From NCBI GenBank assembly GCA_003533825.1, contig DQCG01000115.1, forward strand, positions 1 to 12,084: a stretch of 12,084 bases of DNA. Reading direction: 5' to 3'. Of the stretch, positions 1 through 7,353 are shown one piece after another. The position numbers and the translations under genes are program-made. The DNA comes from Phycisphaerales bacterium (GTDB taxonomy: Bacteria; Planctomycetota; Phycisphaerae; Sedimentisphaerales; Anaerobacaceae). The notes under the pieces were generated by a model. That model made no database searches and was not told where the DNA came from. It was given only the letters and a program-made list of their open reading frames with translations. The first letter of the stretch is position 1, and each line of letters starts with the position of its first letter.

Positions 1-1
1 T

Positions 2-694
2 ACGTTAATAGAGCTGCTGGTGGTTATCGCAATCATTGCTTTGCTGCTGTCGATATTGATGCCGGCATTGCAGAGAGTTAAAAAGCAGGCACAAGGCACA
101 ACCTGTCTTAGCAATCTCAGACAGATCGGCGTAGCGGCCTCACTTTACGCCGGAGATTATGAATGGATGATCCCCCGCGGCTCCACCGGTAATAATCCCA
201 TCTGGTTTATGCAGTTCCTGCCTTACGTGGGCCAAAAGCACAACCAGGGCGATTACAAAAGCGTCAAGATTTACCGCTGCAAGAGCTTTCCACGAACCGG
301 TAATGGTTTATACGAAGTTCCCAATTCCAGGCAGACGGTCTGTTACGTGCTCAACGACTGGACTTTTTCGAGCAGGACCGACGAATCCGGAACAAGCATC
401 GGAAGGCCCACCAAACTTTCCGTGTTCAAGAGGCCGGCCTATACGATATATATGGCCGACAACGAAGATGGCGATTGGCGTCCCATCATCGAGAGCGAGG
501 ACAGCCCGGAGATCATACGATGTGATATTTTTATTCGTACGCATCTGCCGGATTCGGACAGCCACCATATAAACGATGGGCGGCGGGTAGCCCGCGAGCG
601 GCATAAAAAAGGCTGCAATGTTTTGTTTCTCGACTGGCATTCCGAATACGTCAGGGCCGAAGATATGACCATCGACATGTGGCGCGACAAATAA
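2..694 (+). CDS. Prepilin-like H-X9-DG family protein, 5' end missing
   Basis: The reading frame is open from the first complete codon (position 2), so the gene begins before the window. It opens with TLIELLVVIAIIA, the hydrophobic core of a type IV prepilin / type II pseudopilin N-terminus; the preceding Gly-Phe cleavage site is off the edge. The GTG at 20 lies inside this helix and is not the start. The C-terminal part contains MADNEDG, HLPDSDS and RHKKGCNVLFLDWH, which matches the H-X9-D spacing of the prepilin-associated H-X9-DG family common in Planctomycetes and Lentisphaerae, but with DW instead of DG. After processing by a prepilin peptidase such proteins are thought to enter the envelope as minor pilin or secretion-system subunits; the exact role is unknown. 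It is a paralogue of the minus-strand gene at 1450-2148. Family assignment is strong, function only general. Confidence 0.88.
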   Translation, partial: TLIELLVVIAIIALLLSILMPALQRVKKQAQGTTCLSNLRQIGVAASLYAGDYEWMIPRGSTGNNPIWFMQFLPYVGQKHNQGDYKSVKIYRCKSFPRTGNGLYEVPNSRQTVCYVLNDWTFSSRTDESGTSIGRPTKLSVFKRPAYTIYMADNEDGDWRPIIESEDSPEIIRCDIFIRTHLPDSDSHHINDGRRVARERHKKGCNVLFLDWHSEYVRAEDMTIDMWRDK

Positions 695-702
695 TTGTCA
701 CC

Positions 703-872
703 TGGCAGCCTATAGAGAAAACCAAAGGCGGGATGCGCATTAATATTCGGAATGCAACAAGGGCGGGCATGTAGGGAGGAGCCATCCCCATCCCGATAAT
801 GACAATCGGGATGAGGCTGCCACCCAATAGAATTGATGGAAAACGAGTGGCAGCCTCAAAGCCGCAGGCTTT
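703..872. repeat. Cluster of three perfect hairpins in the convergent gap
   Basis: The 247-base gap between two convergent genes holds three successive inverted repeats. CATCCCGAT (789-797) pairs with ATCGGGATG (805-813) across a 7-base loop. GAGGCTGCCAC (813-823) pairs with GTGGCAGCCTC (847-857) across 23 bases. AAAGCC (858-863) pairs with GGCTTT (867-872) across 3 bases. A further copy of TGGCAGCCT stands at 703-711, matching 848-856. No run of T follows any hairpin, so a simple intrinsic terminator is not supported, although bidirectional termination is possible from the position. It more likely belongs to a dispersed repeat family (inference). Confidence 0.6.
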
Positions 873-941
873 GGTGATGGTCGCAAATGACAAACTCTGT
901 TTCCGCAACAGGAAGTAATTATTTCGTAAAATTATATTTGA

Positions 942-1373
942 TTATATTAACCATAACGGCAGGCCGGTATCTTCATCGTAATCGCGAACGTAATCGGGGC
1001 CATCGTAGGAATGCACGATGAACTCGCATGCGAAAATAATCGTGCCGGGAGCCAAGTGGCCGCCAAACGCGTTTCCTTTCGAATCACAGAGGGTGATGTG
1101 AGCGTGGACCATCGGCTTGCCGTCCCGCAGCGATACATTTCCGGTGAGGTTGGTTATTTCCATAGGCTTGTCTATTTCCAAGAACTCGTATTCCCTGGCC
1201 TGCTGGTTATAAAATCCGACCCGTGCTTTTTGGACGGCCCCGAGGGCCCCGATACTGCCGAGGCGGATTTCGTTTTGTTCACAAGAGGCGGACAGCTCCT
1301 CAAGCAAATCACCGCCGAACTTCAACCTGCCCATGAAAGTCCGCCCGTATTTAATTTCATTATACTTCGCCAT
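942..1373 (-). CDS. PPC/DUF296 domain protein
   Basis: This 143-residue protein consists almost entirely of one PPC (plant and prokaryote conserved, DUF296) domain. Visible signatures are the basic N-terminus, the LLEELSASCEQNEIRLGSI helix-strand region (about 23-41), LTGNVS with the following GKPMVHAHITL (about 76-95), and GGHLAPGTI (104-112). The histidines at 90, 92 and 106 are the ones expected to form a metal site in bacterial members. Bacterial PPC proteins are small trimeric proteins of poorly known function; in plants the domain accompanies AT-hooks, but no AT-hook is seen here. The ATG at 1373 is preceded by AAGGA with 9 bases between, which supports this start. It lies 76 bases downstream of the prepilin-like gene on the same strand and may be cotranscribed with it. 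Confidence 0.85.
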   Translation of the reverse strand: MAKYNEIKYGRTFMGRLKFGGDLLEELSASCEQNEIRLGSIGALGAVQKARVGFYNQQAREYEFLEIDKPMEITNLTGNVSLRDGKPMVHAHITLCDSKGNAFGGHLAPGTIIFACEFIVHSYDGPDYVRDYDEDTGLPLWLI

Positions 1374-1449
1374 GTCACAATATCCTTACAAAGACAACAT
1401 GCAATTTCCAAGTTCTTTAAGCCGGCGTTCCGGTTCGGCACTTTTGTAG

Positions 1450-2148
1450 TTATTCATTGTAGTTCCACATGTCGGTGGTCATCTCCTCGGCGGCCATCCA
1501 GCCTACATGCCAGTCGAGAAACAGGCAATTGCAGCCGTTTTTATGCCGGGCCTTTGCGACCCGCCTGCCCCCGGTTATATCCTCGCTGTCGGAATCGGGC
1601 AGATGGCTCGGACGGAAAACGTCACACCGGGTGACATCCCGGTCGGTCGCCTTTTTGATGATGGTCCGCCACGGCCCATCCTCGTTGTCGGCGAGATAGA
1701 TGGTTGTCGCTGGACGGGGACATTCGGTCAGCCTGGTCGGCGTGCCCTGCATTCGCCAGCGATCATCGCCGTCATGGCCCCAGCCGTTGACAACAAAGCA
1801 GACGGTCTGCTCTTTGTCGGGATAGCTGGGACAACGAAATATCTTAACGTTGCGGTAATCGTCACGGACGGCTTTCTGTGATAAAAATGGCATGAAAAGC
1901 TGGAACCACGGCTTTATATTTCCGCCCCACTCCGCCGAGCGCGGTATGAGCAAGCCGTAGTGCTCAGCGTAAAAATTGGCAGCCATGCCGATTTGACGTA
2001 AATTGTTCCGGCAGACGACATCCTTGCCCTGCTCGCGGGCCTTTCGCAACACCGGCATAAGTATACCCATCAACAGCGCGATAATGGAAATCACTACGAG
2101 CAATTCTATCAGCGTAAAACCTCGTCGTTTGGGTACATTTATAAACAT
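1450..2148 (-). CDS. Prepilin-like protein with N-terminal methylation motif
   Basis: The 232-residue product has a complete type IV prepilin leader: a short basic leader ending RRG (8-10), then FTLIELLVVISIIALL, with cleavage expected between Gly10 and Phe11 and the conserved Glu at mature position 5. A soluble domain follows, containing CRNNLRQIG (46-54), YLADNEDGPW (151-160), HLPDSDS (182-188) and RHKNGCNCLFLDWH (201-214). His202 and Asp212 keep the H-X9-D spacing, but the usual Gly is Trp. The same blocks occur in the truncated gene at the left edge, so the two are recent paralogues. ATG at 2148 has the ribosome site AGGTGG just upstream. The gene lies 102 bases downstream of the MFS gene and has its own candidate promoter. 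It probably makes an envelope-anchored pseudopilin; the partner machinery is not in the window. Confidence 0.9.
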   Translation of the reverse strand: MFINVPKRRGFTLIELLVVISIIALLMGILMPVLRKAREQGKDVVCRNNLRQIGMAANFYAEHYGLLIPRSAEWGGNIKPWFQLFMPFLSQKAVRDDYRNVKIFRCPSYPDKEQTVCFVVNGWGHDGDDRWRMQGTPTRLTECPRPATTIYLADNEDGPWRTIIKKATDRDVTRCDVFRPSHLPDSDSEDITGGRRVAKARHKNGCNCLFLDWHVGWMAAEEMTTDMWNYNE

Positions 2149-2168
2149 TGTCCACCTTTCAATTGCCC

Positions 2169-2197
2169 ATGATATCAGAATCTTCTGCGAATTACAA
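2169..2197 (-). promoter_or_regulatory. Candidate extended -10 promoter for the prepilin-like gene
   Basis: On the minus strand, TTGTAA (2197-2192) is followed by a 17-base spacer ending TGA and then TATCAT (2174-2169). The TG one base before the -10 box makes it an extended -10 promoter. Transcription would start near 2162, leaving a short leader that still includes the AGGTGG ribosome site. Confidence 0.45.
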
Positions 2198-2250
2198 CAA
2201 TCTACGCCGGAACTGAGATTTGAGAATATCGAAATGTCCCCGATGGAACA

Positions 2251-3495
2251 TTATCTCGCCGCAGCTCGCACGAGTTTTCCGTTTAGTATCAGAATCAATT
2301 GGATGAGCGAACCGGCGGCCAGCAGGATCAGGGCGAACCAGTAAGGCCAGTGAATGCCGAGGTTCTTCGCGAAGTATCCGCCGGCGCCGGAGCCTACTAT
2401 TACTCCGACGGAGATTGTAGCCTCGTGAATAACCATCTGGACGGAACGTTTTTTCGTGCCGCAGGCGCCGTAGTAAAGGTGCGAGCTGTAGGCAAAGCCG
2501 AAGCCGCTGCCCAGGACGATAAATGACAGGGCAAATACCGGCAGCGACCGGCCATAAATAATCAGCACAAGCGACGCCGAAAGCAGCCCTTGGACCACAA
2601 GCAGCAAAGCGGGTTTGAAGTGCCAGAAGTCGCATCTGCCGGCGGACGTCAGCACCGCGAAATTGCATACGCCGAATATCGTGACCATTACGCCGAACCA
2701 CGTCTCGGAAAATCCGATGTCGGTAAAAAGCAGGGCAAACTGAGAGCGAGTGACACCAAGGCAGGCCCATGAGCAGAACAGCGAGATACGCGATATCCAG
2801 CGCAGACGCATCAGGGCAGCCCTGTTTTCGCAGCCGACGACGGGACGGGAATCCTCATCGCCAAACAGGCTCGTATGGACCGAGCCGTCGGATGCAACGC
2901 TCAGAAACAGAAAGCAAAAAATCATGCCGCCGCCGGCAAAGACGATGGGAAACAGCGTATTTGTATCGACGAGAATACCGCCGATCAAAGGGCCTATGAT
3001 AGCGGCACCGGACCAGGCACCGTTGTAGGTTCCGAGCCGTCGGTTCAAAGCCGGGCCTTCGAAATCCTCGGAAACCCAGCTCATAAGAAAAGGCCAGAAT
3101 AGCGACATGGCGGCCCCCGCAACCGTTCCGGCGGCAATTACAATCCAGATCAGCGCCAGGTTGCCGGTCATCTGCCTTGTCAGCATCGCATAAACCACGA
3201 TGCTCATCGCCAAGGTCGATGCAAAGGTAATGGCGACAGCGGTGCGGGTAGTGCCCTTCGGATTGTATTGACCCAGGGCTGCACCCGCCAGGAGCAGACA
3301 GACCATATAACCCAACATATTCGCGGCCCAGGCGTAGCCGACGTGACCCTCCGTGCCGCCGATGTTGCGGACGATAAAGGGCATCGTCGTCCACCACGCG
3401 CTGAGACTTATAGCCATCATGAACGCCGCCCCATAAAGCGGCCGGACGCCGTGTAAGGTATTTGCCTGGTTCTTTTTGAATACACCTTTCATCAT
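2251..3495 (-). CDS. Major facilitator superfamily transporter
   Basis: The 414-residue protein has about twelve hydrophobic segments in two six-helix halves, joined by a charged loop (about 202-230, with GDEDSRPV and ENRAALMRLRW). The first half carries an MFS-like GxxxGPLIGG signature at the fifth helix (about 163-173, IIGPLIGGIL). Length and layout are typical of a single-polypeptide secondary transporter in the inner membrane; the substrate cannot be read from the sequence. The ATG at 3495 is followed at once by a second ATG (3492); AAGGT at 3505-3501 suits either, slightly better the second. It leads a same-strand group with the prepilin-like and PPC genes and diverges from the beta-barrel gene. 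Confidence 0.88.
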   Translation of the reverse strand: MMKGVFKKNQANTLHGVRPLYGAAFMMAISLSAWWTTMPFIVRNIGGTEGHVGYAWAANMLGYMVCLLLAGAALGQYNPKGTTRTAVAITFASTLAMSIVVYAMLTRQMTGNLALIWIVIAAGTVAGAAMSLFWPFLMSWVSEDFEGPALNRRLGTYNGAWSGAAIIGPLIGGILVDTNTLFPIVFAGGGMIFCFLFLSVASDGSVHTSLFGDEDSRPVVGCENRAALMRLRWISRISLFCSWACLGVTRSQFALLFTDIGFSETWFGVMVTIFGVCNFAVLTSAGRCDFWHFKPALLLVVQGLLSASLVLIIYGRSLPVFALSFIVLGSGFGFAYSSHLYYGACGTKKRSVQMVIHEATISVGVIVGSGAGGYFAKNLGIHWPYWFALILLAAGSLIQLILILNGKLVRAAAR

Positions 3496-3761
3496 CTTGC
3501 ACCTTCAAAAGCTGCCATTCTATCGCCGTACCGAAAGAATGCCACAAGATAATGGAACAGCGCGAAGTGTCTGCCGAATTATAATAAGCGAATGGAACTT
3601 ACATTTTGCATCCGCCAGGAGCTCAGTAGAAAGACAAAATACCGGCGTAACCGTAAAAGGCCCGTTACCGAAACGCTTTTACGTGCCTATTATAAGTAGA
3701 CAATATAATCAGTTTAATCGACAGCCTTTCACATGCTTAAACTTTTTGAAGGGGCTTAAAA
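3496..3761. promoter_or_regulatory. Divergent control region with inverted repeat
   Basis: This 266-base gap separates the divergent MFS and beta-barrel genes and should hold promoters for both. Toward the barrel gene, a perfect TATAAT lies at 3704-3709, but no good -35 box is spaced from it. Just upstream is an 8-base inverted repeat, CGTAAAAG (3652-3659) and CTTTTACG (3676-3683), whose right arm lies where a -35 region would be; that fits an operator for an activator or repressor (inference). Toward the MFS gene, TATAAT is read on the minus strand at 3583-3578, again with a poor -35. No reading frame in the gap is convincing. Confidence 0.35.
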
Positions 3762-4514
3762 ATGGCACGGACAGAGTTTAACAACAGACGGGAGCAAAGA
3801 CAAAGCACAAAGTCGAACCATCCTTTCGGCAGCAGGCACCGGAACTTCGGCAAACGCATCGGAATCGTGATATTTACGGCGGTCATACTGCTGTTCTGGT
3901 CGGCTATATGTACCGCCGGAAACGACGGCCCCGGAATCGGATTCAAAATCGGCGCCCAGACTTTGGAAAGCCCCATCGACTTCGAAAAAACAACGCGAGC
4001 ACGATTCGAGCTGGAGGTCACCAGCCAACGATTCTGCAACGACCACTTAGACCTGGCTCTAACATTCGGCGGCTCGTCACTCGGCACACTTCACGATGAT
4101 TACGCAGGCTACGATGGCGACACCTGGGTCGAAGAGTCATATTCGGATCAGTTTTCGCTGCTCGACCTCCGGCTGGCAGGCCGTTTGTATCCATTCGGCG
4201 ACAGCGGCGGTATCCAGCCATACGTCGGGGCGGGAATCGGCTACTTCTGGTTCCTCGATTCGTGGGAATTCGATTATGCCGACACCTATGAGGACCCGTA
4301 CATTCCCGGAGTGTTCTACACATCAACCGGTTACGATGAGGACACCGATACAATGGCCCACGGTTTCTTTCCCTTTGTCACGGCCGGTCTGACAGTGCCG
4401 ATCAAATCAAATTTCGAGCTGCTGTTCGAAGTCCAGTACCATTACGACAAGGAAGACGCCGGCTTCGACTTCGGCGGTCCCGTTTACATGTTCGGAGCCT
4501 CTTTCCGATTTTAG
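3762..4514 (+). CDS. Outer-membrane beta-barrel protein
   Basis: This 250-residue protein begins with an unusually long basic region (1-32), then a hydrophobic stretch (about 33-49) ending SAICTA, which reads as a Sec signal peptide with cleavage near residue 52. The mature part alternates polar and aromatic/hydrophobic residues, with GIGFKIGAQ, LRLAGRLYPFG, YVGAGIGYFWF, FPFVTAGLTVPI and FELLFEVQYHY, and ends in MFGASFRF. A terminal Phe is the typical sorting signal of outer-membrane barrels. Acidic, Asp/Tyr-rich loops (DDYAGYDGD, DYADTYEDPY) would face outwards. Size suggests an eight-stranded OmpW/OmpA-barrel-like protein; ligand unknown. ATG at 3762 has GAAGGGG (3748-3754) seven bases upstream, which fixes the start and makes the long n-region real. 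Confidence 0.85.
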   Translation: MARTEFNNRREQRQSTKSNHPFGSRHRNFGKRIGIVIFTAVILLFWSAICTAGNDGPGIGFKIGAQTLESPIDFEKTTRARFELEVTSQRFCNDHLDLALTFGGSSLGTLHDDYAGYDGDTWVEESYSDQFSLLDLRLAGRLYPFGDSGGIQPYVGAGIGYFWFLDSWEFDYADTYEDPYIPGVFYTSTGYDEDTDTMAHGFFPFVTAGLTVPIKSNFELLFEVQYHYDKEDAGFDFGGPVYMFGASFRF

Positions 4515-4533
4515 AAGCGAGAGAAACACCCTT

Positions 4534-4734
4534 CTAATACCAATTCTGATTATGATTTGCGCTTTCGTCATTTCGACCGCAGGGCCACAAAGTGGCCCGA
4601 AGTGGAGAAATCTATTAAAAACAGATTTCTCGACTCCGCTTCGCTGCGCTCGAAATGACGGGGGGAAGGCTTCGCTGCGCTCTCCCTTGAGGACGCCTGA
4701 CGGTGGAAATGACTCAAACAAGCACATTTATTAA
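4534..4734. repeat. Palindromic REP/MITE-like element with a partial second copy
   Basis: This convergent gap is filled by a nested palindrome. The outer arms CGTCATTTCGA (4566-4576) and TCGAAATGACG (4650-4660) match perfectly over 11 bases. Inside are GGGCCAC (4582-4588) with GTGGCCC (4592-4598), and GAGAAATCT (4605-4613) with AGATTTCTC (4623-4631). A 14-base direct repeat, GCTTCGCTGCGCTC, at 4638-4651 and 4669-4682 begins an apparent second partial unit that ends in GGAAATGAC. The left edge, CTAATACCAATT (4534-4545), recurs inverted at 10320-10330 beside another palindrome. The architecture is that of a dispersed non-autonomous repeat. No protein-coding potential is convincing. Confidence 0.75.
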
Positions 4735-4750
4735 GTAAAATCCGGATTAG

Positions 4751-6754
4751 TTATTTTTCCTCGCCGGCTATTAAATGAGGCAGGCCCTCTTCCAGCTCCA
4801 TGTGCTCGGTCAGGTTCTGCGCGACTTCCGTCAGGAATCGGCTGGGCTTCATCATAATCAGGCTACGAGACCGGTTGCGGTAAAGCTGAGGCACGACCAG
4901 GTACAGCTCGTCTTTGGCCCTTGTCACCGCCACGTGGAAGACCCGCCTTTCTTCCTCCAGCTCCTGCCGCGTGTTGATTGCCAGGTCGGTCGGGAACCTG
5001 CCGTCGGCCAGCCAGGGAATGAAAACAACGGGCCATTCCAGCCCCTTGGCCTGATGAACGGTGCTGAGTATGACGAATTCCTGTTCAGTCGGCCCGGTTA
5101 CCACGGTTTCGCCGGAAAACTCCCCCGCCAGCGCCACGTCGGCCAGGAAGGCCTCGACGGTATTGTACTGTGCGGCGAAATTAGCCAGAGCGCGAATGTC
5201 CTGCCTGCGAAGCTCTGCCCCGTCATAATGCGAAAGAAGGTAGTCATCGTAGCATCGCTCCAGCACGATATCGATAACCTCCGCGGGCGAATCGAGCTTT
5301 GCCAGTTCCCTGATGAGCTTGACAAATTCCGCGTAGAAAGGTCTGGCTCCGGCGGGAAGCAGGCCGGCCGTCTGAGGCTCGCAAACAAGCTTGAACGTCT
5401 CATCCGCGTTGCTGATATGTCGCCATATCCGGCCGGACAGTGCGCTGCCGACCCTCGGCAGCATTTTCAGCAGCCTCAGCCAGGCCAGCTCATCGTGCGG
5501 ATTCTGGAGTATCCGCATATAACATATCACATCTTTCATGTGGGCCTGCTCGAAGAATCGCAGTCCGCCCCGAACGTGAAACGGAATATTGCGGCGCTGG
5601 AATTCCAGTTGAATCTCGAGAGAATGCCAGTGACTTCGATACAGCACGGCGATATCGTTCAGGCTTCGGCCTTCATCCAGCAGGTGGAGCACGTACTCAG
5701 CGATGAATCGAGACTGGACGTAGTGGTCCTGGGCGGGCACGACGGCGGGCTTGAGACCTGAGGGCCTTTTCGCCCTCAGAGTCTTGTCAAGCCGTCGGCT
5801 GTTGAACGCGATGCTGGCGTTGGCCAGAGCGAGAATCTCGGCGACGGAACGATAATTCGTTTCGAGACGGTATTCCCTAACGTCCGGATAGCGGTCTTTG
5901 AAAGTGATAATATTCTCGAAAGTCCCACCGCGAAAACTGTAAATGGACTGGGAGTCGTCACCCACGACGGTAAGGCTGCGATGCCCGGAGGCCAGCAAAT
6001 CGACAATCTCTCCCTGGATGGCATTCGTATCCTGATACTCATCGACGAGAATGTGCTGGAACTGTTCGGCAAGGGCGACTCGAACCTGCTTGTGCTCGGT
6101 CAGCAGCCGCAACCACAGACTGAGCAGGTCATCGAAGTCCAGCAGTTGTCTTTCCCTCTTCCTGGCGGTGTAGAGCATCAGTACTTTTTCGATTTGATCG
6201 GCCTCTCGAACGAACATCGGGTAGCGTCCGGCCAGCACATCCTCCAGCGGCTCGAGCGTGTTCTGTATGAAGCTGGAAATGGCGGCCAGAACCGACTTTT
6301 GCGGAAACCGCCGCTGCCGAATGTCCACCCCCACCTCCTGAACGCAGGAAGCAATCAGATCCTTCGAATCTTCTCTGTCCAGGATGGTAAAATCCGGGGA
6401 GATATCCAGTATCTTGCCGTGCCTGCGAAGTATCCGGTTGGCGATGTGGTGGAAAGTTCCACCCCAGATGTCCTTCGTCTTTTGTTTTACAAGCACTTCC
6501 ACCCGGCTGAGCATCTCGCGGGCCGCCCGGTTGGTAAAGGTCACGAGCATGATGCGTGAGGGATCCACCCCATTATTAACGAGCCAGGCCAGGCGATAGG
6601 TCAACGCCCGCGTCTTGCCGCTGCCGGCACCGGCAACAACCAGCACGGGCCCGGCCGGGGCAGTCGCAACGGCCAGTTGTTCTTCGTTGAGATCGCCCGC
6701 GAAGTCTATCTGCCCCGCCGCGCTTCTCGATGTCAGCGTGAATTTCCTTGCCAT
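4751..6754 (-). CDS. UvrD/Rep/PcrA-family superfamily 1 DNA helicase
   Basis: The 667-residue protein carries the full set of superfamily 1A helicase motifs in order: Q motif NEEQLAVA (23-30), Walker A AGAGSGKT (41-48), Ia VTFTNRAAREM (71-81), Walker B VDEYQD (237-242), III VVGDDSQSIYSFRG (263-276), IV LETNYRS (297-303), V STVHQAKGLEWPVVF (564-578) and VI EEERRVFHVAVTRAK (600-614). Such enzymes use ATP to translocate 3'-5' on single strands and unwind DNA in repair, replication restart or plasmid replication. Length matches Rep/UvrD without the longer PcrA C-terminal tail. No nuclease domain is present, so it is not AddA/RecB. The ATG at 6754 has no strong ribosome site, but no better start lies before the Q motif. 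Which of UvrD, Rep or PcrA it corresponds to cannot be decided here. Confidence 0.95.
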   Translation of the reverse strand: MARKFTLTSRSAAGQIDFAGDLNEEQLAVATAPAGPVLVVAGAGSGKTRALTYRLAWLVNNGVDPSRIMLVTFTNRAAREMLSRVEVLVKQKTKDIWGGTFHHIANRILRRHGKILDISPDFTILDREDSKDLIASCVQEVGVDIRQRRFPQKSVLAAISSFIQNTLEPLEDVLAGRYPMFVREADQIEKVLMLYTARKRERQLLDFDDLLSLWLRLLTEHKQVRVALAEQFQHILVDEYQDTNAIQGEIVDLLASGHRSLTVVGDDSQSIYSFRGGTFENIITFKDRYPDVREYRLETNYRSVAEILALANASIAFNSRRLDKTLRAKRPSGLKPAVVPAQDHYVQSRFIAEYVLHLLDEGRSLNDIAVLYRSHWHSLEIQLEFQRRNIPFHVRGGLRFFEQAHMKDVICYMRILQNPHDELAWLRLLKMLPRVGSALSGRIWRHISNADETFKLVCEPQTAGLLPAGARPFYAEFVKLIRELAKLDSPAEVIDIVLERCYDDYLLSHYDGAELRRQDIRALANFAAQYNTVEAFLADVALAGEFSGETVVTGPTEQEFVILSTVHQAKGLEWPVVFIPWLADGRFPTDLAINTRQELEEERRVFHVAVTRAKDELYLVVPQLYRNRSRSLIMMKPSRFLTEVAQNLTEHMELEEGLPHLIAGEEK

Positions 6755-6818
6755 TTTTCTGATACCGTTAAATCTTTATTCCTTGCTGCTTATTTTCTTC
6801 AAAGAGCTGCCGGAACAC

Positions 6819-6847
6819 AGGATATCAGAAAATGAACGAAATGTCAG
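6819..6847 (-). promoter_or_regulatory. Candidate promoter for the helicase gene
   Basis: On the minus strand CTGACA (6847-6842) is separated by 17 bases from TATCCT (6824-6819), and the spacer ends TGA, giving an extended -10. Transcription would begin near 6812, about 57 bases before the helicase start. The TTCTGATATC around this -10 box is also found at the promoter of the prepilin-like gene. Confidence 0.5.
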
Positions 6848-7353
6848 CCTTTTAGACCATCACGTCTCAATTTCGGATGACTTTGAAGAGCAGAACTTGA
6901 AACGTCCGCCCAAGCAAGAGATTTTTGAGCTTTATAAGTATCCACAAACATAAGACTTACATGCTATATACCCGAAACCACCATGTTGTTTATCTAATAG
7001 AAACAGCTGAAGTCATCAGAGGGATAATAACCATATGACCTCCTAATACAATATGAATTTTTTATGTAAAAATACGCACTTACCACAATAGACTTAAATC
7101 GCAGGACTACAGTACAAGGGGCAAATAATGGCCGGTCATCCACAACATACGCAATGCGCAGTCCATAAGGACTCCCAAGGAGTACGAGATAAACCTACGG
7201 CCGTACTCAATTATTGGTGAGTTTGGCTTAAATATACCGGTTGGAAATAAGTAAACTGCTCACGGAATTATCCTACTCTGAAATTCATAACGCAACCGCT
7301 GCGTCCGTGTGAATTTGCTTTGTTAGGTGCAAAAATATTTTCACTCCTTTTTA
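6848..7353. other. AT-rich intergenic stretch without a convincing gene
   Basis: No recognisable gene or RNA was found in these 500 bases. Two short overlapping open frames deserve mention. One runs from ATG 7128 to 7220 (30 codons) with AAGGGG six bases upstream of its start. The other is open from 7129 to 7254 in the next frame, ends in SIIGEFGLNIPVGNK and has no start codon; it could be a gene remnant. Hairpins AGTCC/GGACT (7160-7173) and GAGTACG/CGTACTC (7180-7208) lie in the same place. There is no tRNA-like T-loop. The stretch marks the change from the GC-richer flank to the AT-rich accessory segment. Confidence 0.4.
7281..7330 (+). repeat. Nested inverted repeat ending in an attC-like GTTAGGTGC
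   Basis: AAATTCA (7281-7287) pairs with TGAATTT (7310-7316) and encloses ACGCA (7290-7294) with TGCGT (7300-7304). It is followed by TTTGTTAGGTGC; GTTAGGT fits the GTTRRRY core of integron attC sites. The left part, TAACGC, could be the opposite core, but arms beside the two cores do not pair as a normal attC requires. It stands 24 bases beyond the stop of the serine hydrolase gene. I call it an inverted repeat and treat the attC reading as weak. Confidence 0.3.

Noticed and set aside
651..908. 85-codon minus-strand open frame across the first convergent gap
   Set aside because: It overlaps the end of the prepilin-like gene and is largely composed of the hairpin sequences; the start has no support.
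2855..3547. 230-codon minus-strand open frame overlapping the MFS gene in another frame
   Set aside because: The product is very rich in Arg and Gly with no domain, as expected of an out-of-frame reading of a GC-rich membrane gene.
4511..4537. TTAGAAG/CTTCTAA inverted repeat at the end of the barrel gene as a terminator
   Set aside because: The stem is AT-rich and overlaps the stop codon, and no T-tract follows.
4534..4734. Repeat region as a CRISPR array
   Set aside because: Only one partial duplication exists, with no regularly spaced repeats or spacers and no cas genes.
4775..5761. 328-codon plus-strand open frame opposite the helicase
   Set aside because: It is antisense to an intact helicase carrying all motifs; the composition is a mirror of that coding sequence.
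6990..7034. 14-codon minus-strand frame with GGAGG four bases before ATG
   Set aside because: The ribosome site is good but too close, the peptide is too short to judge, and nothing regulated follows it directly.
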